A stretch of DNA of 64,000 nt from Pseudomonas putida. Its GTDB lineage: Bacteria > Pseudomonadota > Gammaproteobacteria > Pseudomonadales > Pseudomonadaceae. The DNA lies in contig NZ_CP113097.1 of NCBI RefSeq assembly GCF_026625125.1, forward strand, positions 3,761,001-3,825,000, written 5' to 3'. The first letter of the stretch is position 1; the number at the start of each line of letters is the position of its first letter. A program made the position numbers and the translations under genes. Under the pieces are notes generated by a model. It did not search any database. It was not told the origin of the DNA and saw only the letters and a program-made list of their open reading frames with translations. Shown piece after piece: positions 7,870-15,991 of the stretch.

Positions 7870-9981
7870 ATGGCCCGTACAACGCCCATCGAGCTGTACC
7901 GCAACATTGGTATCGTCGCCCACGTGGATGCCGGCAAGACCACGACCACCGAGCGCATCCTGTTCTACACCGGGGTCAACCACAAGATGGGCGAGGTGCA
8001 TGATGGTGCCGCGACCATGGACTGGATGGCCCAGGAGCAGGAGCGCGGCATCACCATCACTTCGGCGGCGACCACGGCCTTCTGGCAGGGCTCGACCAAG
8101 CAGTTCGCCGACAAGTACCGTTTCAACATCATCGACACCCCCGGCCACGTCGACTTCACCATCGAGGTGGAACGTTCGCTGCGCGTGCTCGATGGCGCCG
8201 TGGTGGTGTTCAGCGGTGCCGACGGGGTGGAGCCACAGTCCGAGACCGTGTGGCGCCAGGCCAACAAGTATCACGTCCCGCGCCTGGCCTATATCAACAA
8301 GATGGACCGCCAGGGCGCGGACTTCCTGCGCGTGGTCAAACAGATCGACAAGCGCCTGGGGCACCACCCGGTACCGATCCAGCTGGCCATCGGCAGCGAA
8401 GAGAACTTCATCGGCCAGATCGACCTGGTGAAGATGAAGGCGATCTACTGGAACGACGCCGACCATGGCACCACCTACCGCGAAGAAGAAATCCCGGACG
8501 AACTCAAAGCACTGGCTGACGAATGGCGCGCGCACATGGTCGAGGCGGCGGCCGAGGCCAATGACGAGTTGACCACGAAGTTTCTCGATGGCGAGGAACT
8601 GAGCATCGAGGAGATCAAGGCCGCCCTGCGCCAGCGCACCATTGCCAACGAAATCGTGCCGACCATCCTTGGCTCTTCGTTCAAGAACAAAGGCGTGCCG
8701 CTGATGCTCGATGCGGTGATCGACTACCTGCCAGCGCCCTCCGAGATCCCGGCAATCAAGGGCACCGACCCGGACGACGAAGATAAGCACCTGGAACGCC
8801 ACGCCGACGACAAAGAACCGTTCTCGGCCCTGGCGTTCAAGATCGCCACCGACCCTTTCGTCGGTACGCTCACGTTCGCCCGGGTGTACTCCGGCGTGCT
8901 CAGCTCCGGCAATGCAGTGCTCAATTCGGTCAAAGGCAAGAAAGAACGCATTGGCCGGATGGTGCAGATGCATGCCAACCAACGTGCTGAAATCAAGGAC
9001 GTATGCGCCGGTGACATCGCGGCCTTGATCGGCATGAAGGACGTGACCACAGGCGACACACTGTGCGACATGGACAAACCTATCATCCTCGAGCGCATGG
9101 ACTTCCCGGACCCGGTGATCTCCGTGGCCGTAGAACCCAAAACCAAAGCCGACCAGGAAAAAATGGGTATCGCCCTGGGCAAGCTGGCCCAGGAAGACCC
9201 CTCGTTCCGCGTGCGCACCGATGAGGAGACTGGCCAGACCATCATCTCCGGCATGGGCGAACTGCACCTGGATATCATCGTCGACCGCATGCGGCGTGAG
9301 TTCAACGTCGAGGCCAATATCGGCAAGCCCCAGGTGGCCTACCGCGAGAAGATCCGCAACACCTGCGAGATCGAGGGCCGCTTCGTTCGCCAGTCCGGCG
9401 GGCGCGGGCAGTATGGGCACTGCTGGATCCGCTTTGCGCCAGGTGATGAAGGCAAGGAAGGCCTGGAGTTCATCAACGAAATCGTGGGCGGCGTGATACC
9501 GCGCGAGTACATCCCGGCGATTCAGAAAGGCATCGAGGAGCAGATGAAGAACGGCGTGCTTGCCGGCTACCCACTGATCAACCTCAAGGCTGCGGTATAC
9601 GACGGCTCATATCACGACGTCGATTCCAACGAGATGGCCTACAAGATCGCCGCCTCCATGGCCACCAAGCAACTGTCGCAAAAAGGTGGGGCGGTGTTGC
9701 TGGAGCCGGTGATGAAGGTCGAGGTGGTCACGCCCGAAGAATACCAGGGCGATATCATGGGCGACCTTAGCCGGCGCCGGGGCATGATCCAGGATGGCGA
9801 CGAGACGCCCGCCGGCAAGGTGATCCGTGCCGAGGTGCCACTGGGAGAAATGTTCGGCTACGCCACCTCGATGCGCTCGATGACTCAGGGGCGGGCCAGC
9901 TACACGATGGAGTTCACCCGTTATGCCGAGGCGCCGGCGAGCATTGCAGACGGGATTGTGAAGAAGAATCGCGGGGAGTGA
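7870..9981 (+). CDS. fusA2: Elongation factor G, second copy type (EF-G2)
   Basis: 703-residue translational GTPase. G1 AHVDAGKTT at 17-25, switch II DTPGH at 89-93 and NKMD at 143-146, followed by domains II-V through the C-terminal [20 protein letters not shown]. It is not in a str operon (no rpsL, rpsG or tufA nearby), so this is the stand-alone paralogue; in P. putida a second EF-G lies near aceA. EF-G paralogues of this kind can divide translocation and ribosome-recycling roles; which one applies here is not visible. The ribosome site is weak, so start ATG 7870 rests on the family N-terminus [15 protein letters not shown]. Confidence 0.93.
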   Translation: MARTTPIELYRNIGIVAHVDAGKTTTTERILFYTGVNHKMGEVHDGAATMDWMAQEQERGITITSAATTAFWQGSTKQFADKYRFNIIDTPGHVDFTIEVERSLRVLDGAVVVFSGADGVEPQSETVWRQANKYHVPRLAYINKMDRQGADFLRVVKQIDKRLGHHPVPIQLAIGSEENFIGQIDLVKMKAIYWNDADHGTTYREEEIPDELKALADEWRAHMVEAAAEANDELTTKFLDGEELSIEEIKAALRQRTIANEIVPTILGSSFKNKGVPLMLDAVIDYLPAPSEIPAIKGTDPDDEDKHLERHADDKEPFSALAFKIATDPFVGTLTFARVYSGVLSSGNAVLNSVKGKKERIGRMVQMHANQRAEIKDVCAGDIAALIGMKDVTTGDTLCDMDKPIILERMDFPDPVISVAVEPKTKADQEKMGIALGKLAQEDPSFRVRTDEETGQTIISGMGELHLDIIVDRMRREFNVEANIGKPQVAYREKIRNTCEIEGRFVRQSGGRGQYGHCWIRFAPGDEGKEGLEFINEIVGGVIPREYIPAIQKGIEEQMKNGVLAGYPLINLKAAVYDGSYHDVDSNEMAYKIAASMATKQLSQKGGAVLLEPVMKVEVVTPEEYQGDIMGDLSRRRGMIQDGDETPAGKVIRAEVPLGEMFGYATSMRSMTQGRASYTMEFTRYAEAPASIADGIVKKNRGE

Positions 9982-10004
9982 ACCGCGCGAGGGCTGCGCC
10001 CTCG

Positions 10005-10177
10005 ATCGCCGGCAAGCCGGCTCCCACCCCGACCGCGCAGCGCTTCAGGGCTGCGCTTTACCTGTGGAAGCAACCTTCTTGCCCGATTTCTGAAAGCCAG
10101 CGCAATCCGTGGAGCAACTGTCTTGCCCAACTTCTAAAAGTTGCCGCAATCCAGGTGGGAGCCGGCTTGCCGGCGAT
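10005..10177. repeat. REP pair bounding a tandem 44-45-nt repeat
   Basis: A 23-nt REP core (10005-10027) and its exact inverted copy (10155-10177) share the arms GCCGGC and the flank CTCCCAC/GTGGGAG. Between them are two tandem diverged units of 45 and 44 nt (10064-10108 and 10109-10152), both beginning GTGGA and ending CGCAATCC. A copy of the same unit, inverted, lies in the REP pair at 31954-32137. This fills the gap between EF-G2 and the convergent SulP gene. Confidence 0.85.
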
Positions 10178-10203
10178 AGGGCCGGCACTGCCCCATCAAG
10201 AAC

Positions 10204-11646
10204 TCAGTGGTGTTCGCCAGCCCGCTTCAACAGCTTCTTGCAACGCTCGGACAGGTGCACCACCCGCAGCTGCTTGCCCGCCTTGGCATAGCGCTCGCGC
10301 AAGGTCTTCAATGCGGCAATTGCCGAGTAATCGACAAAGCTCACATGCTGGCAATCCAGGGTAACCTTGGCCGGGTCACCCGCCGGGTCGAACTGGTTGA
10401 GAAACGGCGTGACCGAGGCGAAGAACAGCGTGCCATGCACTTGGTAATGCTTGATCCCCTCGGCATCTTCATGGCTGTCGGCATACAGCTCCCGAGCATG
10501 CTGCCAGGCAAAATTCACCGCTGCGATGACGATACCGAACAATACGGCCGTGGCCAGGTCGGTAAACACCGTGACCACCGTCACGGCAATGATCGCCAGC
10601 ACATCGCTGACCGGCACTTTGTGAAGCACGCGCAAGGACGCCCATGCGAAGGTCTGCTGGGCGACCACGAACATCACCCCGACCAGCGCCGCCAACGGAA
10701 TACGCTCGATCAGCGGCGACAGGAACAGCACGAACAACAAGATCATCACCCCCGCCACCACGCCGGACAGCCGGCCGCGGCCATTGGAGCTCAGGTTGAT
10801 CACCGTCTGGCCGATCATCGCGCAGCCGCCCAGGCCACCGCACAAGCCTGAAACCATGTTGGCCGCCCCCAAGGCCACGCACTCGCGGTCCGGGTAGCCG
10901 CGGCTTTCGGTAATCTCGTCGGTGAGGTTCAGGGTCAGCAGGGTCTCCAGCAGGCCGACCATGGCCATCAGCACCGCGTATGGGGCAATGATCTTCAGCG
11001 TCTCCAGGTTCCAGGGCACGTCCGGCAGGGCCAGCGCCGGCAGCCCACCCGCGATGTGCGCCATGTCCCCGAGGGTGCGGGTCGGCAGGTCAAGCAGGTA
11101 CACCAACACGCCAACGCCGAGGATCGCCACCAGCGCTGGTGGCACGGCGCGGGTCAGCTTGGGCAGCACGTACACCACCAGCATGGTCAGCGCCACCAGG
11201 CCGATCATCAGCCACAGCGGCGTGCCGCTGAGCCACTGCTCACCCGCCTTGAAGTGCTCCAGCTGGGCCAGGGCGATGACGATCGCCAGGCCGTTGACGA
11301 AGCCAAGCATCACCGGATACGGCACCAGGCGCACCAACTTGCCCAGGCGCAGCAGGCCGAACAGGACCATCACCACTCCGCCCAACAGCACGGTGGCCAG
11401 CAGATACTGCGCACCGTGCTGCACCACCAGGGCGACGATGACCACCGCCATCGAGCCGGCAGCACCGGAGATCATGCCCGGGCGGCCACCGAACAGCGCA
11501 GTCAGGGTGCAGATGATGAAGGCGCCGTACAGGCCCATCAGCGGGTTGAGGTGCGCCACCAGGGCGAAGGCGATGCACTCGGGCACCAGGGCGAATGAAG
11601 TGGTCAGGCCGGCGAGCAGGTCGGCGCGAAGTCGGGCGGGTTTCAT
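10204..11646 (-). CDS. SulP-family anion transporter with C-terminal STAS domain
   Basis: 480-residue inner-membrane protein with 10-12 hydrophobic segments and the SulP start MKPARLRADLLAGLTTSFAL. A cytoplasmic STAS domain (about 390-475) carries FASVTPFLNQFD and VTLDCQHVSFVDYSAIAALK. SulP proteins carry sulfate, bicarbonate, or C4-dicarboxylates; the ion here is unknown. ATG 11646 has AGGAT six bases upstream and is preferred over a start 15 codons earlier. No carbonic anhydrase gene is adjacent, so bicarbonate transport is not specifically supported. It is transcribed convergently to EF-G2. Confidence 0.88.
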   Translation of the reverse strand: MKPARLRADLLAGLTTSFALVPECIAFALVAHLNPLMGLYGAFIICTLTALFGGRPGMISGAAGSMAVVIVALVVQHGAQYLLATVLLGGVVMVLFGLLRLGKLVRLVPYPVMLGFVNGLAIVIALAQLEHFKAGEQWLSGTPLWLMIGLVALTMLVVYVLPKLTRAVPPALVAILGVGVLVYLLDLPTRTLGDMAHIAGGLPALALPDVPWNLETLKIIAPYAVLMAMVGLLETLLTLNLTDEITESRGYPDRECVALGAANMVSGLCGGLGGCAMIGQTVINLSSNGRGRLSGVVAGVMILLFVLFLSPLIERIPLAALVGVMFVVAQQTFAWASLRVLHKVPVSDVLAIIAVTVVTVFTDLATAVLFGIVIAAVNFAWQHARELYADSHEDAEGIKHYQVHGTLFFASVTPFLNQFDPAGDPAKVTLDCQHVSFVDYSAIAALKTLRERYAKAGKQLRVVHLSERCKKLLKRAGEHH

Positions 11647-11749
11647 GAGTATCCTGTGATGCAGGGCCAGGCGGCCGATACTGAAAAACAAACGAAGGGC
11701 GGGATGTTACGGAATTTGTCTGGCTGAGACCACCGCGAGCAGGCCAGCC

Positions 11750-12904
11750 CTAGCCGCGCGCCAGCCATTCGGCCATTGCCACATCTTCCAGCGCGTACTC
11801 GCCACGATTGGCCTTCCACACCAGCTCCTTTTCCCGCAAGGCATCCAGGGCCTTCTGCACATTGGGTGTGGTGGCATTGGCTTGAGCAGCGGCCTGTTCC
11901 AGCTTGCGGTTGACGTCGATGAAGGTCTGTTCGGTGAAAGGCGAGAACGGCTGCCGGGCCAGCGTGCGCTCGGCCATCACCGCCAGCACCGCCTGTTGCA
12001 AGGCAGACAGCTCGTTCCAGGCACTTTCGTAGTCGCTCCACACCCCGGCCTGATGGTTCAGTGCGCCGGTGCGCAGCAGTTCGCCAAGGTTGCCCGCCTC
12101 GCCCAGCCCGATACTTACCTCGGTCAGCAACTTACCGAGCATCTCCGGGCGCCGGCCCACACGTTCGAAGGCATACTCCAGGTCCTCGGCCTTGAACTGG
12201 TTGCTGGCCGCCAGACGGCCATTCCAGACAGCGGTCACGAAGTCGACGAAGTCCCGCCCCAACAGCGGAAACGCTGTGATGCTGGCACCATAGAATGGCT
12301 GCTTGCTCTTGAGCACCAGGTTGGCCAGCTTGTCCCGGCTGGAGCCGGTAAACACCAGGCGCAGCCCATCCGGGCCGTCACCCCGGTTGAGGTGGTCGCG
12401 CGCCGCCTTGAGGGCGAACATGGCGTTCAGCCCACCCTCGCTGTTGAGGGCATGCTGCGCCTCGTCCACTACCAGCACCACCATTTGCCCACACACCTGA
12501 TGCAAGACCGCAAGCGCCTGGGCCAGTGTGGTACCGGCGGGCAGCTGCGGCCGGGTGAAATCCCAGCTGAGCGTGCGCAGCAGGTTGATCTTGTCGATAC
12601 CCGCCTTCTTCGCGGTTTTGGCCAGGGTGCTTTCAAAACGCGCCAGAGCGCTGCCGATGGCACCACTGATCAACTCGGCAGGGTCGGCATCACGGTCAGA
12701 CCACAGGTCGACATACACCGGCAGCCAGCCACGTTCCAGGCAGGCTGGAATGAAGTCGTTGTTCAGGAATGTACTCTTGCCCGTGCGCCGTGGCGCTGCG
12801 AGGAACATCCCCGAGCTGTAGTCGACGAACGACTCGCCAGCCAGGTCCCTTACCAGGGCTTTAGCCAGCTGTTCGCGGCGGAAGATCGGGCGGGCAAGGC
12901 TCAT
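11750..12904 (-). CDS. P-loop ATPase, AAA/archaeal-ATPase-like, unknown role
   Basis: 384-residue stand-alone ATPase. Walker A APRRTGKS at 37-44, Walker B VVLVVDEAQH at 142-151 and a sensor-like FTGSSR at 185-190 are clear. The C-terminal third (about 275-384) is helical and ends in a winged-helix-like segment (TTPNVQKALDALREKELVWKANRGEY). This resembles STAND/Cdc6-like ATPases found singly in many bacteria, sometimes linked to mobile elements or defence. No partner gene is adjacent. The start and ribosome site (AGGATA) overlap one arm of a perfect inverted repeat (12910-12965), suggesting regulation at that site. Function unknown. Confidence 0.8.
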   Translation of the reverse strand: MSLARPIFRREQLAKALVRDLAGESFVDYSSGMFLAAPRRTGKSTFLNNDFIPACLERGWLPVYVDLWSDRDADPAELISGAIGSALARFESTLAKTAKKAGIDKINLLRTLSWDFTRPQLPAGTTLAQALAVLHQVCGQMVVLVVDEAQHALNSEGGLNAMFALKAARDHLNRGDGPDGLRLVFTGSSRDKLANLVLKSKQPFYGASITAFPLLGRDFVDFVTAVWNGRLAASNQFKAEDLEYAFERVGRRPEMLGKLLTEVSIGLGEAGNLGELLRTGALNHQAGVWSDYESAWNELSALQQAVLAVMAERTLARQPFSPFTEQTFIDVNRKLEQAAAQANATTPNVQKALDALREKELVWKANRGEYALEDVAMAEWLARG

Positions 12905-12909
12905 GGCAC

Positions 12910-12965
12910 TATCCTGAATTATCCAGACGACTATAATTTATGTTTTATAGAATAAATTCAGGATA
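12910..12965. promoter_or_regulatory. Nested inverted repeats covering the ATPase start region
   Basis: Outer arms TATCCTGAATT (12910-12920) and AATTCAGGATA (12955-12965) are a perfect 11-bp inverted repeat. Within the 34-nt AT-rich loop lies a second palindrome CTATAA-N8-TTATAG (12931-12950) that includes a TATAAT. The left arm contains, on the minus strand, the ATPase ribosome-binding AGGATA. Two readings are possible: an operator bound by a dimer, or an mRNA hairpin hiding the ribosome site. Confidence 0.6.
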
Positions 12966-13045
12966 AAAGACAGCGTGTGATGCACGACAGGCACGAGTCG
13001 CGCAATTTTGCCATCATGTTGATTCCACCTGCGGAGATCATGGAC

Positions 13046-13780
13046 ATGGCGCTACGCCCCCTTTTAACTTCCCTGCTGCTGGCCGCCAGCCTGGCCGCCC
13101 ACGCCGCCACCGAAGTGCTGCCGCTACAACACCGCAGCAGCGCCGAGCTGCTGCCCGCCGCCCAGTCGTTCATCGGCAAGGACGGTAGCGTCAGCGCCTT
13201 CGAGAACAAGTTGATCGTCAATGCCAGCCCCGAACGCATCGACGACCTGCGCACCCTGCTGCAACAGCTGGACACCGCGCCCAAGCGCCTGATGATCAGC
13301 GTCGACAACAACGACAGCAACTACCAGGACAACCGTGGCAATGCGCGCATCATCCATTACGGCACCAGCAACCGGGATGGTGGCCTGCAGCAGGTCCAAG
13401 CCAGCGAAGGCCAACCCGCGCTGATCCAGGTCGGCCAGAGCATCCCGGTCACCAGCACCAGCACCGACGGCTACGGGCGCATCCAGAGCTCTACCGAATA
13501 CCGCAATGTCACCCAGGGTTTCTACGTGACCCCAAGCCTGACCGGGGAAACGGTTCGTCTACAAATAAGCACCAATAATGACCGCATCAGCCATGAACGT
13601 GCTGATGTAGTGAAAGTGCAAAGTACCGACACGACGGTGACCGGCAAGCTCGGCGAGTGGATTACCCTGGCAGGGTTCAACCAGCAGAGCCAGGCCGAGC
13701 TCAATGCGTCAAGCCGCACATACAGCACCCAACGGGGTGAAAACATGACTTTACGTGTCAAAGTCGACCTTCTCGACTGA
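13046..13780 (+). CDS. Exported secretin-like domain protein (mini-secretin)
   Basis: 244 residues with a signal peptide (MALRPLLTSLLLAASLAAHA, cleavage near Ala20). An N-terminal secretin-N/NolW-type short domain (LQHRSSAELLPAAQSFIGKD, then NASPERIDDLRTLLQQLDT) is followed by a segment resembling the secretin beta domain (GQSIPVTSTSTD, TQGFYVTPSLTGETVRLQIS, GKLGEWITLAG). It is far shorter than a true pore-forming secretin and no type II/IV gene is nearby. Start ATG 13046 is nine bases after GGAG; ATG 13040 is closer but too near. Periplasmic or outer-membrane location is inferred; role unknown. Confidence 0.75.
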   Translation: MALRPLLTSLLLAASLAAHAATEVLPLQHRSSAELLPAAQSFIGKDGSVSAFENKLIVNASPERIDDLRTLLQQLDTAPKRLMISVDNNDSNYQDNRGNARIIHYGTSNRDGGLQQVQASEGQPALIQVGQSIPVTSTSTDGYGRIQSSTEYRNVTQGFYVTPSLTGETVRLQISTNNDRISHERADVVKVQSTDTTVTGKLGEWITLAGFNQQSQAELNASSRTYSTQRGENMTLRVKVDLLD

Positions 13781-13791
13781 TCCCAGGCGAA

Positions 13792-13816
13792 TCAAGGCCT
13801 CGACCAAAGGCCTTGA
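13792..13816 (+). terminator. Hairpin after the secretin-like gene, no T tract
   Basis: Perfect 9-bp arms TCAAGGCCT (13792-13800) and AGGCCTTGA (13808-13816) with a 7-nt loop, 12 nt past the stop. No run of T follows, so it may stabilise the 3' end or act as a weak terminator. Confidence 0.45.
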
Positions 13817-14272
13817 AACTGACCGACAAGTCGCACTAGACCAAAGATGTAGTAAGCACAGAAAAGCACTACAAAACATTTGACAGGTTCTTTTTCCCAA
13901 GGGCATGATGGCCTCGCTCCCGCTAATCAGGGGCCCTGGCAAGGGCCTTCGAGGCGCCTCCTCCCACCCTTGGAGGCACTCGTGTCTATACGGCCCACAA
14001 GGCGGTTCGACGGGATTGCGACTGCAACGAAGAAGTTGTCCCGCGGGACGGAAGCGCATCACCGCAGTTCTGGCAATCGCGTAGCACCGCAGCAAGGCAT
14101 CCACGAGCCGACCTGCCGGCGCATGCCCTCGCCCGGCCTGCAACCCCTTCCCCCCTCCGAACCTTCCCGTTCGCCGCCGCACTCCCCCGGACAGGACAGC
14201 CGCCACGCCCCTGATTCGCTTCGTGAGCATCAGCACAATTACCCCAAGATCGATGCGACGAGGTTTATTTCC
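13817..14272 (+). other. Long leader/intergenic region before aceA
   Basis: About 455 nt with no convincing gene. The aceA frame happens to stay open upstream to 13880, but the translated stretch is proline/arginine-rich, lacks a ribosome site and is absent from known isocitrate lyases. The GC-rich second half sits directly before aceA and suggests a long 5' leader. I see no classical riboswitch. A ribosome site (GAGG) sits 10 nt before aceA ATG 14273. Confidence 0.55.
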
Positions 14273-15598
14273 ATGGCACTGACACGCGAACAGCAAATTG
14301 CAGCCCTCGAGAAAGACTGGGCCGAAAACCCGCGCTGGAAAGGCGTGACCCGTACCTACACCGCCGCCGATGTCGTTCGCCTGCGTGGCTCCCTGCAGCC
14401 GGAGCACACCCTGGCCCGCCTGGGTGCAGAAAAACTGTGGAAGCTGGTCACCGAAGGTGCCCACCCGTCCTTCCGCCCTGAAAAAGATTTCGTCAACTGC
14501 ATGGGCGCCCTGACCGGCGGCCAGGCAGTGCAGCAGGTCAAGGCCGGCATCCAGGCCATCTACCTGTCTGGCTGGCAGGTGGCCGCCGACAACAACTCGG
14601 CCGAGTCCATGTACCCTGACCAGTCGCTGTACCCGGTCGACTCCGTACCGACCGTGGTCAAGCGCATCAACAACTCGTTCCGCCGCGCCGACCAGATCCA
14701 GTGGAAAGCCGGCAAGAACCCCGGCGACGAAGGTTACATCGACTACTTCGCACCAATAGTGGCCGACGCTGAGGCCGGTTTCGGCGGCGTGTTGAACGCC
14801 TACGAGCTGATGAAGAACATGATCGAAGCGGGCGCTGCCGGTGTGCACTTCGAAGACCAGCTGGCCTCGGTGAAAAAGTGTGGCCACATGGGCGGCAAAG
14901 TGCTGGTACCTACCCAGGAAGCCGTGCAAAAGCTGGTGGCAGCTCGCCTGGCCGCTGACGTATCGGGCGTACCGACCATCATCCTGGCCCGTACCGACGC
15001 CAACGCCGCCGACCTGCTGACCAGCGACTGCGACCCCTACGACCAGCCGTTCGTGATCGGTGAGCGTACCCGTGAAGGCTTCTACAAGGTACGCGCCGGC
15101 CTCGACCAGGCCATCGCCCGCGGCCTTGCCTACGCGCCGTATGCCGACCTGATCTGGTGCGAAACCGCCAAGCCGGACCTGGACGAAGCCCGCCGCTTCG
15201 CCGAAGCGATCAAGAAGGAATACCCGGACCAGCTGCTGTCGTACAACTGCTCGCCTTCCTTCAACTGGAAGAAGAACCTGGACGACGCCACCATCGCCAA
15301 ATTCCAGCGCGAGCTGTCGGCCATGGGCTACAAGCACCAGTTCATCACCCTGGCCGGCATCCACAACATGTGGCACGGCATGTTCAACCTGGCGCACGAC
15401 TACGCCCGCAACGACATGACCGCTTACGTGAAGCTGCAGGAGCAGGAGTTCGCCGACGCCAGCAAAGGCTACACCTTCGTGGCGCACCAGCAGGAAGTGG
15501 GCACCGGCTACTTCGACGACATGACCACCGTGATTCAGGGTGGCGCATCGTCGGTGACGGCACTGACCGGTTCGACCGAAGAAGAGCAGTTCCACTGA
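14273..15598 (+). CDS. aceA: Isocitrate lyase
   Basis: 441-residue first enzyme of the glyoxylate shunt, cleaving isocitrate to glyoxylate and succinate. The catalytic motif KKCGHMGGK with Cys203 at 201-209 is intact, with VHFEDQLAS just upstream and the C-terminal [11 protein letters not shown] 14273 gives [16 protein letters not shown], the family start. It competes for isocitrate with the two dehydrogenases icd and idh, also in this window. Followed by a strong rho-independent terminator. The malate synthase partner is not in the window. Confidence 0.97.
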   Translation: MALTREQQIAALEKDWAENPRWKGVTRTYTAADVVRLRGSLQPEHTLARLGAEKLWKLVTEGAHPSFRPEKDFVNCMGALTGGQAVQQVKAGIQAIYLSGWQVAADNNSAESMYPDQSLYPVDSVPTVVKRINNSFRRADQIQWKAGKNPGDEGYIDYFAPIVADAEAGFGGVLNAYELMKNMIEAGAAGVHFEDQLASVKKCGHMGGKVLVPTQEAVQKLVAARLAADVSGVPTIILARTDANAADLLTSDCDPYDQPFVIGERTREGFYKVRAGLDQAIARGLAYAPYADLIWCETAKPDLDEARRFAEAIKKEYPDQLLSYNCSPSFNWKKNLDDATIAKFQRELSAMGYKHQFITLAGIHNMWHGMFNLAHDYARNDMTAYVKLQEQEFADASKGYTFVAHQQEVGTGYFDDMTTVIQGGASSVTALTGSTEEEQFH

Positions 15599-15616
15599 TA
15601 GTGGCTTGCTGTTGAA

Positions 15617-15655
15617 CAAAAGCCCGGGGCTTGTGAAAGCTCCGGGCTTTTTTTC
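15617..15655 (+). terminator. Rho-independent terminator of aceA
   Basis: GC-rich stem AAAAGCCCGGgGC / GCtCCGGGCTTTTTTT with a short loop, ending in a T run, 19 nt after the aceA stop. Confidence 0.9.
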
Positions 15656-15991
15656 ATGCAAGCTTCTGGTTGTTTTCAGAGAAAGAGCGCACGCAGGCCT
15701 GAGTTGTTCATGCCGGAGAAAATTCGGCTGCCATGCTGGCCCCGTCACGTCGCACTGACTTTTCTTTCACTCAATTTTCACCGCAACGCGCGGATACTGC
15801 AGCCATCCCTACGTGATAGACGCTCCTTTGCCCGCCCCTCCCGGCGGGCTTTCTTTTGCTCGCGATTTGCCATGGCCTGCCTCGTCCATGGCACGATCCA
15901 GTCCACAACGCTGCCCATCGGCGTGAACCTTCAGGGCTCTGCGGGCTCAGTTGTGCAGACAGCGCTTGCACCATCGAGAAAGGGATTTGTA
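15656..15991 (+). other. Gene-less region with an orphan terminator before the OPT gene
   Basis: 336 nt without a supported gene. A second rho-independent hairpin, GCCCGCC/GGCGGGC followed by TTTCTTTT, sits at 15830-15858, 134 nt before the OPT start. A second stem, TGCCATGG/CCATGGCA (15868-15893), follows. A small RNA ending at 15858 or a transcription attenuator for the OPT gene would explain it. Confidence 0.5.
15830..15858 (+). terminator. Orphan rho-independent terminator
   Basis: Stem GCCCGCC (15830-15836) with GGCGGGC (15843-15849), then TTTCTTTT. There is no coding gene between the aceA terminator and this site. Confidence 0.75.

Noticed and set aside
10204-11646. Bicarbonate transporter assignment for the SulP protein
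   Set aside because: No carbonic anhydrase domain or neighbour; sequence alone cannot choose among sulfate, bicarbonate and dicarboxylates.
13880-14272. N-terminal extension of isocitrate lyase by 131 codons
   Set aside because: Composition unlike AceA, no ribosome site at 13880, and the known protein starts MALTREQQ at 14273.
13751-15748. Long antisense open frame (665 codons) opposite aceA
   Set aside because: It is the complement of a strongly coding gene in a high-GC genome, with repetitive low-complexity composition and no ribosome site; aceA is intact on the other strand.
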